This document shows positions 55,101-63,653 of a stretch of DNA of 64,000 nt, piece by piece. The notes below the pieces were generated by a model that was given only the letters and a program-made list of their open reading frames with translations, made no database searches and had not been told where the DNA came from. Position 1 is the first letter of the stretch. Every line of letters starts with the position of its first letter. Made by a program: the position numbers and the translations under genes. Source of the stretch: Lacinutrix himadriensis (GTDB lineage: Bacteria; Bacteroidota; Bacteroidia; Flavobacteriales; Flavobacteriaceae); the NCBI RefSeq assembly GCF_001418105.1, contig NZ_LIQI01000022.1, positions 868,001-932,000 on the forward strand, read 5' to 3'.

Positions 55101-55185
55101 AATCATAAGTGACGGTTGTCTGCCCAAAACCAAACACAATGCTGCATAAAAATGCTATTAATAAAAGTAAATAATTCTTTTTCAT
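49198..55185 (-). CDS. Giant multidomain T9SS cargo protein (1995 residues)
   Basis: Signal peptide at 1-21 (ending FGFGQ). Then, approximately: N-terminal beta domain to 160; Ig-like part with VSGEVTA to 285; a beta-sandwich with DFTGAGNSGSYS to 420; Ig-like and fibronectin-III-like modules to 760; a GEVED domain to 910 (IDWNRDGDFNDSGE ... FGEVEDYTV); choice-of-anchor D to 1040; an IPT/TIG-like part to 1125; a lamin-tail-like domain to 1270 (LVIYEVYDENGGSG); another Ig-like part to 1370; a long body and, from about 1910, a type A T9SS sorting domain (VKVYDVLGRLLYNLNG). Likely a secreted, surface-attached adhesin or enzyme scaffold. Paralogue of the next gene. Confidence 0.85.
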   Translation of the reverse strand: MKKNYLLLLIAFLCSIVFGFGQTTVTYDFSASGAVTGLNEASPGITLDANIGFGSFKNSGTSNPALNGGQLRLYQNATKGGSIIIYASNGATITKVVVNASGTTGPAGYTVDGTFVANFSASNTYTMSGLNATSDVEFYQKDSSSGNRIYVDDIEVTYTMPSVGPTISVSPATLTGLDYEVGSGPSGVQTYQISGSNLTPANGLITVSLPTPSINSNFLISNDGLNFSTTSLYYPYVGGTLPSFTISVMLKPGLPVGTYGLNISHSGGGATTQNLAVSGEVTAVYVGPCGELDFTGAGNSGSYSTNTWTDTGVSWTGTDSRGDQDLNGAEAIMLRNGSLTNNAPIPGGMGTITFDYARIYSGNSTLKVFVNGTQYGSDISVTSTSSTTFTSTVNLGGNISLELENSGNRTLINNLSWTCYTATPCSGTPTPGNTVSSETSVLTGGTTNLSLQNVTAGSGVTYQWQSSTTSASTGFTNITGATNATYTATVNTKTWYRCVVTCSGNDGTSTAVAVDVTYASPNNGLQLKACIANTQVSLSWNASSTAGVTGYIVFAQPNATIPQMAAASAGNASTYIANTDYSAATTYTTLGKAVYKGAGTTATITGLTNASQYTFKVVAYTGETGTGWASAINNTSAASSYTQTYTIDVPEVSNLAASINPTTSTVSWNVVPDSAGCYEYMVVANAGPVTLTPTGNGSAYTANSVYAGANSVVYKGTGNTITITGLTDAVEYCYTVFVREVNSGNQWSDGISVCQTTGVDYCTASGGTNNSMIKNVTFNTINQSSTSNAGYTNYTAVSTNVNIGDTHNLSVTVNTNGNYTSYVIAWIDWNRDGDFNDSGEAYELGTVTNDANGTSSASPFSITVPTGAALGNVRMRVSANSQNSISDYATSCESFTFGEVEDYTVNVTQPTNAEINVKGGTISIANGFDAPYGLNNTLFASTPLNTDSVEKEFTIENIGLANLFLTGSPIIELEGTNPTDFIVTQQATSPVVNGINTTFRIKFHPTIAGTRTAKVRIESNDADENPYLFTIEGNGNCSTAPTVAAFPTSGPANTLVTLTSATSNLTGATVTFNNIVVPTISNTTDTIEVFIPSDANDGNFVIELATGCSATQFFDVIDTDLTACDTGVGGGDASDLVIYEVYDENGGSGGVITIYNNTGAAVNLTGYKIQRAGDYGGSYATYANLSGTLAANAVALVSVTSSSCGYTTTGHGSLGNAGFNANDGFRLMNGTTLIDDVHAPNYVGYYLKRKNTNFYPNTTYDATEWTAQSLAEDECLAGVGSVPLVKIPPVVTTHPQYIENCAITGTSLNVTGSEGVSGGLTLAYQWFVLGTSGNWTAVSNGGIYSGATTATLDISDISGLDDYQYYCQIRENTGTCYAASEAVKVSVNKAEWDGTQWLDGITPDMDTITIINGNYNTTTNGSFSACQLFINAGNQLVVTDGHYVEVINNVDVYGNGTGLDGVLVEDKGSFVQRDGANAGTYTLHTDAVTQVNKRTAPLNNYYEYTYWSSPVVGETIGNGLLEAHPTRRYWYNGQNYLDQTAETNNNNGTIAGQDDIDDNGNDWQSTSNSDIMLPGIGYAAMHNQTGFGMPGANYEYTFEGALHTGDYTVPIYRNDLESNDNNWNFIGNPYASAIDADVFLAANTIIDTNVSETTTGVTDGAIFLWSQDSPYTDTNNGNQVLNFAQSDYAVINGTGQTSGGDGITPTRHIPSGQGFFISLSDAATTTTVSGDIKTADVIFNNSMRVTGNNNQFFRTENNNSHEKIWVNLTSDNGVFNQVLIGYVPGATNAYDGMYYDAPKNLSAGSHSILYSIIDATNGKDKLAIQGKSPESLHLEEVIPLGFKTSINEATIYTFSITQLEGEFLTNNTIYVHDKLMHVIHDLSASNYTFTSETGEHNDRFEIVFQDTTLSIDENQLSNALTMIEQPDGTVKFSTSNALQIKNVKVYDVLGRLLYNLNGNSSTEIYTLDKLSQAAYVAKVTLSNDVVITKKAIKRN

Positions 55186-55233
55186 AGGGATAATTAATTA
55201 ATGCTAACTTTTTAATAAAAAAAAATTGACATA

Positions 55234-55241
55234 CAAATATA
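55234..55241 (-). promoter_or_regulatory. -7 promoter element of the first giant gene
   Basis: TATATTTG on the minus strand, 48 bases before the ATG at 55185. The rest of the gap 55186-55505 is A+T-rich, with no gene, up to the terminator at 55445. Confidence 0.5.
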
Positions 55242-55444
55242 CAGTAATGCTTAAAAATGAAAAGCATAAGTATGTTACCAAATTACTTCGTTTTTAGCGC
55301 TTTAGTGTAAATAATCTTTGAAAAACATATTCAATCGATGAATTGTAAAAAATGAATATTTTTTTATTTAAAATTTTAAGAAATAAAGGTAATTAGCATG
55401 TTTGTAATTACTTACCGTTTTTTATGCTGTTTGGGTGTATAAAA

Positions 55445-55480
55445 AACAAAAGGCTCAACCATGAGGTTAAGCCTTTTGTT
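55445..55480 (-). terminator. Terminator after the second giant gene
   Basis: AACAAAAGGCT-C-AACC-ATGA-GGTT-A-AGCCTTTTGTT; an 11-bp and a 4-bp stem with one mismatch. It lies just downstream of the leftward gene that ends at 55506. Confidence 0.85.
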
Positions 55481-55505
55481 AAAAAAAGAAATGTTTTGTA
55501 GGGTG

Positions 55506-58500
55506 TTATTTTTTTACCGCTTTTTTAGTAAGCACCATATTATTAGATAAAGTTACTTTGGCTACATAGGCAGCTTGGCTTAAATGATCTAGATTATAGA
55601 TTTCTGTGCTGCTATTTCCGTTTAAGTTGTACAACAAGCGACCTAAAACATCATAGATTTTTACGTTTTTAATTTGTAAATCATTTCCTGTGCTAAATAG
55701 TACATTACCATCTGGTTGTTCTATTAGCGTGAAACTGTTATGGTATTGGTTTTCGTCTATACTTAAAGGGTTGTTGTGAAATACAATTTCAAATCTATTA
55801 TTAATTACTCCTGCATCTAGCGAGAAAGTATACGGTGCATTTTTTAAATTATGTATATACCCTAAGGCATTATCTTTTAAGTAAATGTTTTGTTCTTCTG
55901 TTTCAAATAAACCATCTACGGCAAAAAGAGCAATACTGTAATTAGAAGCGCTGGTAGCTTTTATTCCTAAAGGAATTACATCGGTATCTACAAATGGCAA
56001 TGCACGACCTTGTATTTTATAGGCTTCATTATCTATTACCGAATAGAAGTTTTTATTGCTATCTAATTCCGATTGTGCATCATACAGTCGGTCTACTTGC
56101 ATGGTTGCATTTTCTATATAACCGACTAAAATTCTTCTTGCTGGTTGTCCTTCTGGAACAAGATCTAACCAGATTCTGTTTTTTTCTGTATTGGCAGTTC
56201 GGTAAAATTCAGAATTATTTAAGGTAATATTACGTAATGAATTATTAAAAATAACCGTTTCTGAAGCAGCTGCTCCATCTACCATATTTACCATAAAACC
56301 TTGTGCTGCGCCAATTTGACCATTAAAAGTACCCGGTCCAGTAGATGGTCCTGAAAGGTTATAAGTTAGGTAGTCGTTTTCGTCATAATTAGCAGCAAAA
56401 TCATAATAAAAAGGATCTGTAATTGTAGTGCTAGGTAGCGTACCATGTGTCCAGATATTTACAGCTCCTTCTACGTTTGTGTTTAAGTTAAGAAAATCTA
56501 TTGCACTAATAGCCGATGGATACGGATTACCCAATAAATTCCAATTATCGTCTTTAACATTATAACCAGTAGGATTAGCGCCTCTAGATATGGTAACGTT
56601 ATGTTCTCCGTTTAAAGGAATACCATTATTAAAGGTTGCTGTAAAACCTGTGGCTGTAGATGAGTTAAAGGTATTTGGTCCTCTAACAATATAACCAACA
56701 CCAGGTGTCATGGTCGTGTTTGCAGCAGAAATCCAGTTACCTTGGCTACTATTACCATTAATTACGGTAGGATTCCAGCTGTAGATTCTACTCGTTGGTG
56801 ATGCAGGAGATATGTTATTAGTGTTAAAACCAGAAATAGGGGAAGACCAGTATACATAATCCATTTTACGAATAGAAGTAGTACGTTGCATGCTAATATT
56901 ACCCGAGTTTACAGCATTATCATCTATTTGAACTAGGGAACCACTGTCTAATATGTTAAATGTACCGTAGTTGGTAACTTCAAAGTATATCTCTGCATAT
57001 TCGTTTTTAGTTACTACTAATGTTTTTCCAGCGTTAATAAGAAGACTACAAGCGCTAAAGCTTCCGTTTATACTCGTGTCATAATCCCCATCAATTATTG
57101 CTAGGGTATTTAGGTTTGGTGCATTATTAGACCAGGTTGTTCCGTTCCATGTGGTAGCGCTGGCTTTTGTGATTTCCGCATTTGAAATATTTACACAGGT
57201 ACCTGCTTCTGTTACTTCACAATAAAATTGGTAGTTGAATAAATTACTTAAAGGATTCGTATCTCCTCCAATTAATAAATTATCACCATCTTCTCCTAAG
57301 ATAGTATATCCTGCAGGAGATGTGTTTGTAACTGCTATCCAAGAATCATTAACAGCATTGTGATAATACCATTGGTAGGTTAAATCGCCAAGGGTATCTG
57401 TATCGCCTTCGGTTGCCGTTACAGAAAAATCTAAAACGGCACAATCGCTTGTATTTGTAATGGAAGAAACTAAAGGAGCATTGGTTATTGCTGCAGATGA
57501 AAAGATTCCTAAATCATCACAACTTTCTGAAGTAGCGGTTGTCCAATCTCCCGCATTATACGTTGCAGTTGGTCCTGTAGCCGTAGGATCTCTTAAAATA
57601 GAATATCCATCTTCAGCAGGTGCATCTACAGCGTCTATAATTGCACCGTTATTGGTAAGGTACATGCTGTCTGATGCATTAATTCCGCCTCCATTATCTA
57701 TCACATCATAAGCAATACCTGTACAAGTGGAACTGCTAGTTCCTAAATTCATAGTATATACCGCGTGTGGTGCAAGTGTTCCGGATAAAGCAATTGTTCT
57801 TGTAATACCACCTGTTCCACCATTTGCTTCTTCAGAATATCTTTCAATAGCATAGGTGCTTAAATCAATAGGGTTTTCTGTAGGATTATATAATTCCATA
57901 TACCAAACATTATTAGCCTCGGAATCATACACTTCTGATATTATTAAATCGGTAAAATTGGTAGGTCCATAACAAGTTCCTCCAGCTTCCAGGATTGTAA
58001 ATATATCTGCATGGAGTCTACAACCTGCTTCCGTAAGGGTAAGATTGCTTGTTGCGGCACCAGCAGGTACGTGGACAATTAAAGTGCTTGCATCTATAAA
58101 ATCTACTGTGGCAGTTACACCACCAAAATTAGCTGTAGTACTTGTTGTAAATCCTGTTCCTGTTACTGTGATCTCTGTTTCTTCAGGCCCCGTTGTTGGT
58201 AGCATAGAAGTAAATGTATGTGTTGGCGTACAAGAAGGGATTACTTCTACTGTGTAATCTGCAATGGTTCCATAACCAGGACTAGTACAAGGATCTATTA
58301 ATACCTCGGTGCCGTATTCATCTTGTACAATACGCATTCTATAATTACCTAGTGCTTGTCCAGAGGGTACATTTATAGTAAATGCATGAAATTCATTTGC
58401 TCCTCCACCTTGAATATCATAAGTTCCAATTTGTTCATCTGCATCATCAAAGTCACCATCTTGGTTCCAATCTATCCAAACCGCACCAGCTCCATAATAT

Positions 58501-61500
58501 AGGTTACCACCATTACAATCACCAAATTCAACCGTAAGTGTATAAGAACCTCCATCATATAAATCTGCAGTCATTGCAGTATTGTCTTGTACGGTATTTG
58601 TACAAATATTGGAAGTAATATTATTTATTGCATTATTTTCACCTGTTAGTACAACGCCTTCTATTTCAGAATCACTACTAGACCATGATCCAGGATCACA
58701 ATACGCTAAAGTTGGTGTGCAATCTACATTTACTCCTGTACTCCAGGAATCCCCGTTTTTTGTAAAGACTGTGTAGTAATATTGTGTGCCGTTTGTTAAG
58801 CCTGTAATGCTGGTAGAAGTTGTAGTACCTTGATAAACAACATATCCGTTACCATAAGCAGTACCAGAGCCATACACGGTATTAGCAGTAAAGCTATTTC
58901 CTGTTGGTGCTGTTTCTGTAGTTGTAGAAGCTACTACTACATAATTATCTAAACAACCTGTTACGCCTGTCCATGAAAGCCCTACACTACCGTTTTCACA
59001 GTTTGTAGTTGCTAAAGCGGTTACGTTATTAGGGGTTACTTCTGTTATGCTATGTGTACCACTAGTATAGGCTGTTCCTGTTGCTGAACCACTGGTAAAA
59101 GAAAAGTCTGTTGGTGTTATTGCTTCTACTAGTATGGTGTTTCCGTTTGTAGCACCACAAGGAATGTCGGCGGTTATAAAAATATAACCAGTGCTTCCGT
59201 TAGAAATTGTTTGTGAAAAACCAGAAAAGCTATGTGTTCCAGCAGCTAAAGCTGTAGTTATATTTCCTAAACTGGTATCTGTACCTGCGTTAAAAGTGTT
59301 ATCTGTAGAGTAATACGCTTCAAAATTTGTAATATCTGAAGTTAAAGCGGTTCCTGAAGTTGTAAAATTAAAAGCGGTTAATTCTGCTTGATAATTAGTT
59401 ACTGCTAAAGCAAAGGCATAAATAACCGTATTCGTCACATTTGCATCCGCTTGAATATTGGTAGCGGTCACTGCAGGATTGGAAGAACTTAATACAATAC
59501 TTGGTATATCGGTACCATTTCCTTCTACGTTGAAGTTGTATGTACTTTCGTTGGCATCATCACTTGTGATGGTTATGGTTGCTGTTTGTGTTCCAACGGT
59601 GGAAGGATCGAAGGAAACTGTAAATGTGGTGCTAGAATTTGCAGCAATTGTAGCAGGGAAAGTCCCTATGGTGAAATCTCCTAAATTGGAAACGATACTA
59701 GAAATATTTAAAACTAAATCTCCCGTGTTTTCTATAGTAAAAGTATGGACTTGTGCACCACTTGAAATTAATACATCTCCAAAATCGGTGTCATCTGCAG
59801 TGTCTATTGCTGTGTTGCCGTCTGGTATATCTGTTGCGTTTCCTAGGATGTTGATTTCTGGAGCAGGAATTGAACATTCGATAGCTGTTAATTCTACATT
59901 ATCAATTCTCCAACTTTCAGCGTTGCTAGTTGAGGCAGATGTGTAAAGTAAACCTATATAAACGGAAGAACCACTTATTCCTGATAAATCAATAGTTTTT
60001 GTATCAATACCCCATGAACCACTAGAAGAAAGTTCCTCTAATTCCCCTAAACTTGTCCATGTTGCGCTACCTGTATTTGCAGCTGAAAAAGTACCATTGA
60101 AGTTTGTGGAATAAAATACTTCTACATTGTTTCCAGAGTATTGTTCTTGATAGTCAATGACTAAGCTTGCATTACTAAGATTGTCAAAATTGATGGCACT
60201 ATTATAAATTAACCAATCTCTTTGGCCAGAACCACTACCATATCCATTAATTTGAGCATATCCTCCAGAAACACTCCATGTTAATGGCCCTGTTTCACTT
60301 ACTTCTGTGAAATTTCCGAAAGCAGAAAAGTTTTCATCTATAATTGTTGCGTTTACTGCATCATTATCATTGATGCTTAGTGTAGTTTCATAAATATTAC
60401 CAACACTAGCGTTAGAACCTCCAGAAACATTTTGAATTTCAAAGGTATATGTGGCATCGTCTCCACAAATAGTATTGTTTGTAATAGGAATATTTACACA
60501 TTGTTGTGCTGAGCTATTTGCAGGAAAACTAATGGCTTGTGTATAAGAACTAATATGTGTAGTGGTTGTAGAAGTCATTACAATATTTGCGGTTGTAGCT
60601 GTAGCACTAGGGTTGATGATGTCTACGCAAACACTTACGCTAGTATCGGACTCGTCGGCAGTATACGTAGCAGTGGTAAAGTTAAGTTGCGTGTCTGTTG
60701 TTGCTGCAATAATGTTCACTTCTAAATCAATGGTTACACCATAAGTACCCGAATAACAAGAATTGGGTGTTCCTTGTCCACTATCTGCAGTTCCAATACG
60801 CATTTTGTGTTGCCCAAGAGCTGCAGTTGCTCCTAAATTAAAATCCGTAGTTAATGTAGTTGGATTAGCATTTGCTGATTCTCCTGTAAAGACTTTTTCT
60901 GTTGTGTTATCAAATACACCATCATTATTCAGATCAATCCAAATATGTGTATCGTAAGTAAATAAAGTTTCAAAAGTAATGGAAGATGGAGTAGTTATCC
61001 CTTGTGTTACATCTGGCACAGCGCCAGTGTATGTGTATTGTGTAACATCGGTAACGGGAAAAGTTACAGAGCCAACGGTTACGGAGCTTATTCCACTATT
61101 GTCATTCGAAGATGGGGTAGAATCGCAATAAATAATATCTGTTACCTCACCACTTACAGCTACTGTTGGTGTACTTGTTACACCAGAAGTTGCATTGGTC
61201 ATGGAAATTGTTCCCGAATATGATGCAATAGTCAAACCCGTTTTAAGTCTTACATAAATGGTATTACTACTATTGGCATTTAAAGCAGAAATATTTACGG
61301 TACTACTATAAGGGCCTGCTGCAGTATCTGAAATTTCAAAATTTGTTGGTGCAATAATATCTATACCTGCGGTAAGTAGGGTGCCAGTTACATTAAAACT
61401 TTGTTCTGTAGATGGACCATTATTTATTACATAATCTAAACCTGAAATGTTTGCTGGAGTTGCGGTGATGTTTGGGCCAGAAGCAGCAAAAGCAGTTACT

Positions 61501-61991
61501 GAAAAGTTATCAATAAATAGATGCGCATTTTTATTGTCGCTTAATATTCTTATATATGTTGTAGTATTAGAGCTATTTATATTGAAAGAGTAATTGGTGT
61601 AATTTTGATTTGATGCTGCTCCAAGAGTTCTGGTGTCCACTGTAGTAAAAGTGGTTCCATCTGTAGAAGTTTGTAATTCAAAAACATTGGAAGAATTTCC
61701 ATTTATGTAGGCATAATCGAAAGTAACTGTTCCGCAGGTATTTAAAACAGGAGTAGTTATATGAGCATTAGATTTATCATCATTTATGGTAAATCCTTTA
61801 GATCCTGCACTTGTATTGGCATAATCAAAATTTCCAGCATTACTTCTAGTCCAAACTCGACCATTTATGGTAATAGTTCCAGTTCCATAGCCGGTACTGG
61901 TTGGACTTTCAAAATTTTCAGTCCATTGCGAATAACAGGACAGAATTGCGCATAGGAACGCTAGTAGGTTTAGGGCGTAGGTTTTAGTCAT
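55506..61991 (-). CDS. Giant multidomain T9SS cargo protein (2161 residues)
   Basis: Start chosen at ATG 61991 (MTKTYALNLLAFLCAILSCYSQ), which begins the signal peptide; an in-frame ATG at 62042 would place 17 residues in front. Order of modules: N-terminal jelly-roll with WTENFE; Ig-like part; GEVED-like domain; a Calx-beta-like domain (DESDTSVSVCVDIINPSATA); another beta-sandwich; choice-of-anchor D (NILGNATDIPDGNT); fibronectin-like part; a second GEVED-like domain (IDWNQDGDFDDADE); IPT/TIG; lamin-tail-like (LIISEVYDSEANNVWYMELY); a long body and a T9SS sorting domain (VKIYDVLGRLLYNLNG). Predicted to be secreted by T9SS and held on the surface. Confidence 0.85.
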   Translation of the reverse strand: MTKTYALNLLAFLCAILSCYSQWTENFESPTSTGYGTGTITINGRVWTRSNAGNFDYANTSAGSKGFTINDDKSNAHITTPVLNTCGTVTFDYAYINGNSSNVFELQTSTDGTTFTTVDTRTLGAASNQNYTNYSFNINSSNTTTYIRILSDNKNAHLFIDNFSVTAFAASGPNITATPANISGLDYVINNGPSTEQSFNVTGTLLTAGIDIIAPTNFEISDTAAGPYSSTVNISALNANSSNTIYVRLKTGLTIASYSGTISMTNATSGVTSTPTVAVSGEVTDIIYCDSTPSSNDNSGISSVTVGSVTFPVTDVTQYTYTGAVPDVTQGITTPSSITFETLFTYDTHIWIDLNNDGVFDNTTEKVFTGESANANPTTLTTDFNLGATAALGQHKMRIGTADSGQGTPNSCYSGTYGVTIDLEVNIIAATTDTQLNFTTATYTADESDTSVSVCVDIINPSATATTANIVMTSTTTTHISSYTQAISFPANSSAQQCVNIPITNNTICGDDATYTFEIQNVSGGSNASVGNIYETTLSINDNDAVNATIIDENFSAFGNFTEVSETGPLTWSVSGGYAQINGYGSGSGQRDWLIYNSAINFDNLSNASLVIDYQEQYSGNNVEVFYSTNFNGTFSAANTGSATWTSLGELEELSSSGSWGIDTKTIDLSGISGSSVYIGLLYTSASTSNAESWRIDNVELTAIECSIPAPEINILGNATDIPDGNTAIDTADDTDFGDVLISSGAQVHTFTIENTGDLVLNISSIVSNLGDFTIGTFPATIAANSSTTFTVSFDPSTVGTQTATITITSDDANESTYNFNVEGNGTDIPSIVLSSSNPAVTATNIQADANVTNTVIYAFALAVTNYQAELTAFNFTTSGTALTSDITNFEAYYSTDNTFNAGTDTSLGNITTALAAGTHSFSGFSQTISNGSTGYIFITADIPCGATNGNTILVEAITPTDFSFTSGSATGTAYTSGTHSITEVTPNNVTALATTNCENGSVGLSWTGVTGCLDNYVVVASTTTETAPTGNSFTANTVYGSGTAYGNGYVVYQGTTTSTSITGLTNGTQYYYTVFTKNGDSWSTGVNVDCTPTLAYCDPGSWSSSDSEIEGVVLTGENNAINNITSNICTNTVQDNTAMTADLYDGGSYTLTVEFGDCNGGNLYYGAGAVWIDWNQDGDFDDADEQIGTYDIQGGGANEFHAFTINVPSGQALGNYRMRIVQDEYGTEVLIDPCTSPGYGTIADYTVEVIPSCTPTHTFTSMLPTTGPEETEITVTGTGFTTSTTANFGGVTATVDFIDASTLIVHVPAGAATSNLTLTEAGCRLHADIFTILEAGGTCYGPTNFTDLIISEVYDSEANNVWYMELYNPTENPIDLSTYAIERYSEEANGGTGGITRTIALSGTLAPHAVYTMNLGTSSSTCTGIAYDVIDNGGGINASDSMYLTNNGAIIDAVDAPAEDGYSILRDPTATGPTATYNAGDWTTATSESCDDLGIFSSAAITNAPLVSSITNTSDCAVLDFSVTATEGDTDTLGDLTYQWYYHNAVNDSWIAVTNTSPAGYTILGEDGDNLLIGGDTNPLSNLFNYQFYCEVTEAGTCVNISNAEITKASATTWNGTTWSNNAPNLNTLAIIDGDYDTSINGSFSACSLLINAGKTLVVTKNEYAEIYFEVTNYGTFNILDSGSLVQIDDNAVNSGNISMQRTTSIRKMDYVYWSSPISGFNTNNISPASPTSRIYSWNPTVINGNSSQGNWISAANTTMTPGVGYIVRGPNTFNSSTATGFTATFNNGIPLNGEHNVTISRGANPTGYNVKDDNWNLLGNPYPSAISAIDFLNLNTNVEGAVNIWTHGTLPSTTITDPFYYDFAANYDENDYLTYNLSGPSTGPGTFNGQIGAAQGFMVNMVDGAAASETVIFNNSLRNITLNNSEFYRTANTEKNRIWLDLVPEGQPARRILVGYIENATMQVDRLYDAQSELDSNKNFYSVIDNEAYKIQGRALPFVDTDVIPLGIKATSASNYSIALFAVDGLFETEEQNIYLKDNALGYIHNLKNAPYTFSLDAGVINNRFEIVFHNNPLSIDENQYHNSFTLIEQPDGNVLFSTGNDLQIKNVKIYDVLGRLLYNLNGNSSTEIYNLDHLSQAAYVAKVTLSNNMVLTKKAVKK

Positions 61992-62187
61992 AGGGAAATG
62001 TCTTAATAATGCTTCAAAAAAAAGCATAAAACAAGTATGCAATTTATATTAAATTGTATAAAATCGAAGCGATTAAAGCTATTTTTTTGTTATCAAATGG
62101 TTAACCTTAGGTTTTTTATGTTTTTTTTGAACACCACGAGAAGCCCTTTGTTTTGTGTGTGTAGCACTATAAATGAAGTTTTATTTT

Positions 62188-62202
62188 AAGGTTTAAAACC
62201 TT
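62188..62202. other. Noncoding 650-base gap with a small palindrome
   Basis: AAGGTTTAAAACCTT is a near-perfect palindrome. The whole gap 61992-62641 is very A+T-rich and carries no ORF that I can support. A second symmetrical motif (AATTAATAATTAATT) lies at about 62596-62610, 32 bases before recX. Confidence 0.3.
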
Positions 62203-62641
62203 GTGTGCTAAAGTTTTAAATTGTTTTTTCTTACAAGTTTTTTGCGCTTATTATTTTAATGAAAACCGTAGTTTTAGTTGTGTTTTTTTATCCAATTTAT
62301 TTTTTAGTTTTTGTTGCATTTATATCAAGATATTTGTCTACATATTTCTAAAATAAAAGCATATCTATTGATTTTGTTTCTTTTTTATTATTAATAATGC
62401 CAATTTCTTGTGTATATAGCATCCAAATGTTGTTTTGCTATGGCTGTTTTTTCTTTAGAACTAAAAAAGGGAATAATACTGTTAATATATCAAGCCTGTA
62501 GTTTTATTCAGGATAAAATATTTATTTTCGTTTTGTTAAAAAAATAGCATATCCAAATATATTAAGTAAATAGGTTTTTAGTTGGTCTTTTAGGTTAATT
62601 AATAATTAATTTGCTGAAACTATAAATGCACGTAAAGGCTT

Positions 62642-63115
62642 ATGAATACTCACAAAACCTATTCTCTAGATGAAGCACAAAAAAAACTAGAGTTTTACTG
62701 TGCATATCAAGAGCGTAGCCATAAGGAAGTGGTTACAAAGCTGAAAGACATGCGCATGATTCCCGATGCCATAGATGTTATTGTTGTGCATTTAATACAA
62801 AACAATTTTTTAAACGAAGAGCGCTTTGCTAAGGCTTTTGTTCGAGGAAAATTCAGAATTAAAAAATGGGGAAAAAATAGGTTAAAGCTAGAGCTTAAAC
62901 GAAAGGATATTAGTAGAACAATTATTGATATTGCTCTTAAAGAAATTGATGCCGCCGACTACCTAGAAACTTTTCATGCATTGGCAGAAAAAAAAGCCGA
63001 AACAATTAAAGAACCGAATAGCTATAAGAAAAAAAAGAAACTAGCAGATTACTTGCTCTATCGAGGTTGGGAAAGTCCGCTAGTTTATGATATTGTAAAT
63101 ACTTTGATTAAGTAA
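62642..63115 (+). CDS. recX: Regulatory protein RecX
   Basis: 157 residues, the normal size, with the three-helix repeats of RecX: SLDEAQKKLEFYCAYQERSHKEVVTKL, FLNEERFAKAFVRGKFRIKKWGKNRLKLELKRKDIS and a C-terminal third repeat (KLADYLLYRGWESPLVYDIV). RecX limits RecA filament growth. recA is not beside it. It stands alone; the convergent DUF6646 gene ends 12 bases after its stop. Confidence 0.92.
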   Translation: MNTHKTYSLDEAQKKLEFYCAYQERSHKEVVTKLKDMRMIPDAIDVIVVHLIQNNFLNEERFAKAFVRGKFRIKKWGKNRLKLELKRKDISRTIIDIALKEIDAADYLETFHALAEKKAETIKEPNSYKKKKKLADYLLYRGWESPLVYDIVNTLIK

Positions 63116-63126
63116 AAAAAAAGCGG

Positions 63127-63621
63127 TTACAGGTTGAAAACAACTCCTGCATTTACAGAAAATTGGTTGTGTAACTTTTCTGAAGGATCTAATTTTCCAG
63201 TATCGTATTTCGCAAGAGGAACATTTAATTCGGTGAAAACTCCAAAACCGTCTGTAAAGAAATAACGAGCGCCAAGGTGTGTACCAAAATTCTTCAAACC
63301 AAGGTGTAAACCAGGATATAAATCGAAGGCATCATCTATGTTTATAACATTTCCAATATTTGCATTTATTCTTGCTTTTACATCAAAACGCTCATCGAAT
63401 GCTTTACCTACATAGTTTGTGTTAATTCCTAAAGAATAGCTAGAAGAAACACCAACCGAAATGTTTTCGCCTAAACCATAATCAAAACTCGCGAAAATAC
63501 CCGTCGCATTGTCTTGAAAATTAGCACCAACTTGTACTTTTTTATCTCCATTTCCTGAAAAGGATTGTGCATGTAAAAAGCTAACACTTAATAAAGTGAT
63601 AAATAAAAATATATTTTTCAT
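63127..63621 (-). CDS. DUF6646 family outer-membrane protein
   Basis: 164 residues with a signal peptide (ending LHAQ at 19). The mature part shows the alternating strands of a small barrel (VQVGANFQDNATGIFASFDYGLGENISVGVSSSY) and ends with hydrophobic NAGVVFNL. I recognise DUF6646, Bacteroidota-specific and uncharacterised. Preceded by the end of the cupin-like gene 32 bases away on the same strand. Confidence 0.75.
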   Translation of the reverse strand: MKNIFLFITLLSVSFLHAQSFSGNGDKKVQVGANFQDNATGIFASFDYGLGENISVGVSSSYSLGINTNYVGKAFDERFDVKARINANIGNVINIDDAFDLYPGLHLGLKNFGTHLGARYFFTDGFGVFTELNVPLAKYDTGKLDPSEKLHNQFSVNAGVVFNL

Positions 63622-63653
63622 TTGAAATTTTTTAAATTAAAACGTTAGCAAAA

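Noticed and set aside
49198-61991. RTX toxins or phage tail-type proteins as identity of the giant genes
   Set aside because: No glycine-rich nonapeptide repeats; both end in a T9SS sorting domain and carry GEVED, choice-of-anchor D and lamin-tail modules.
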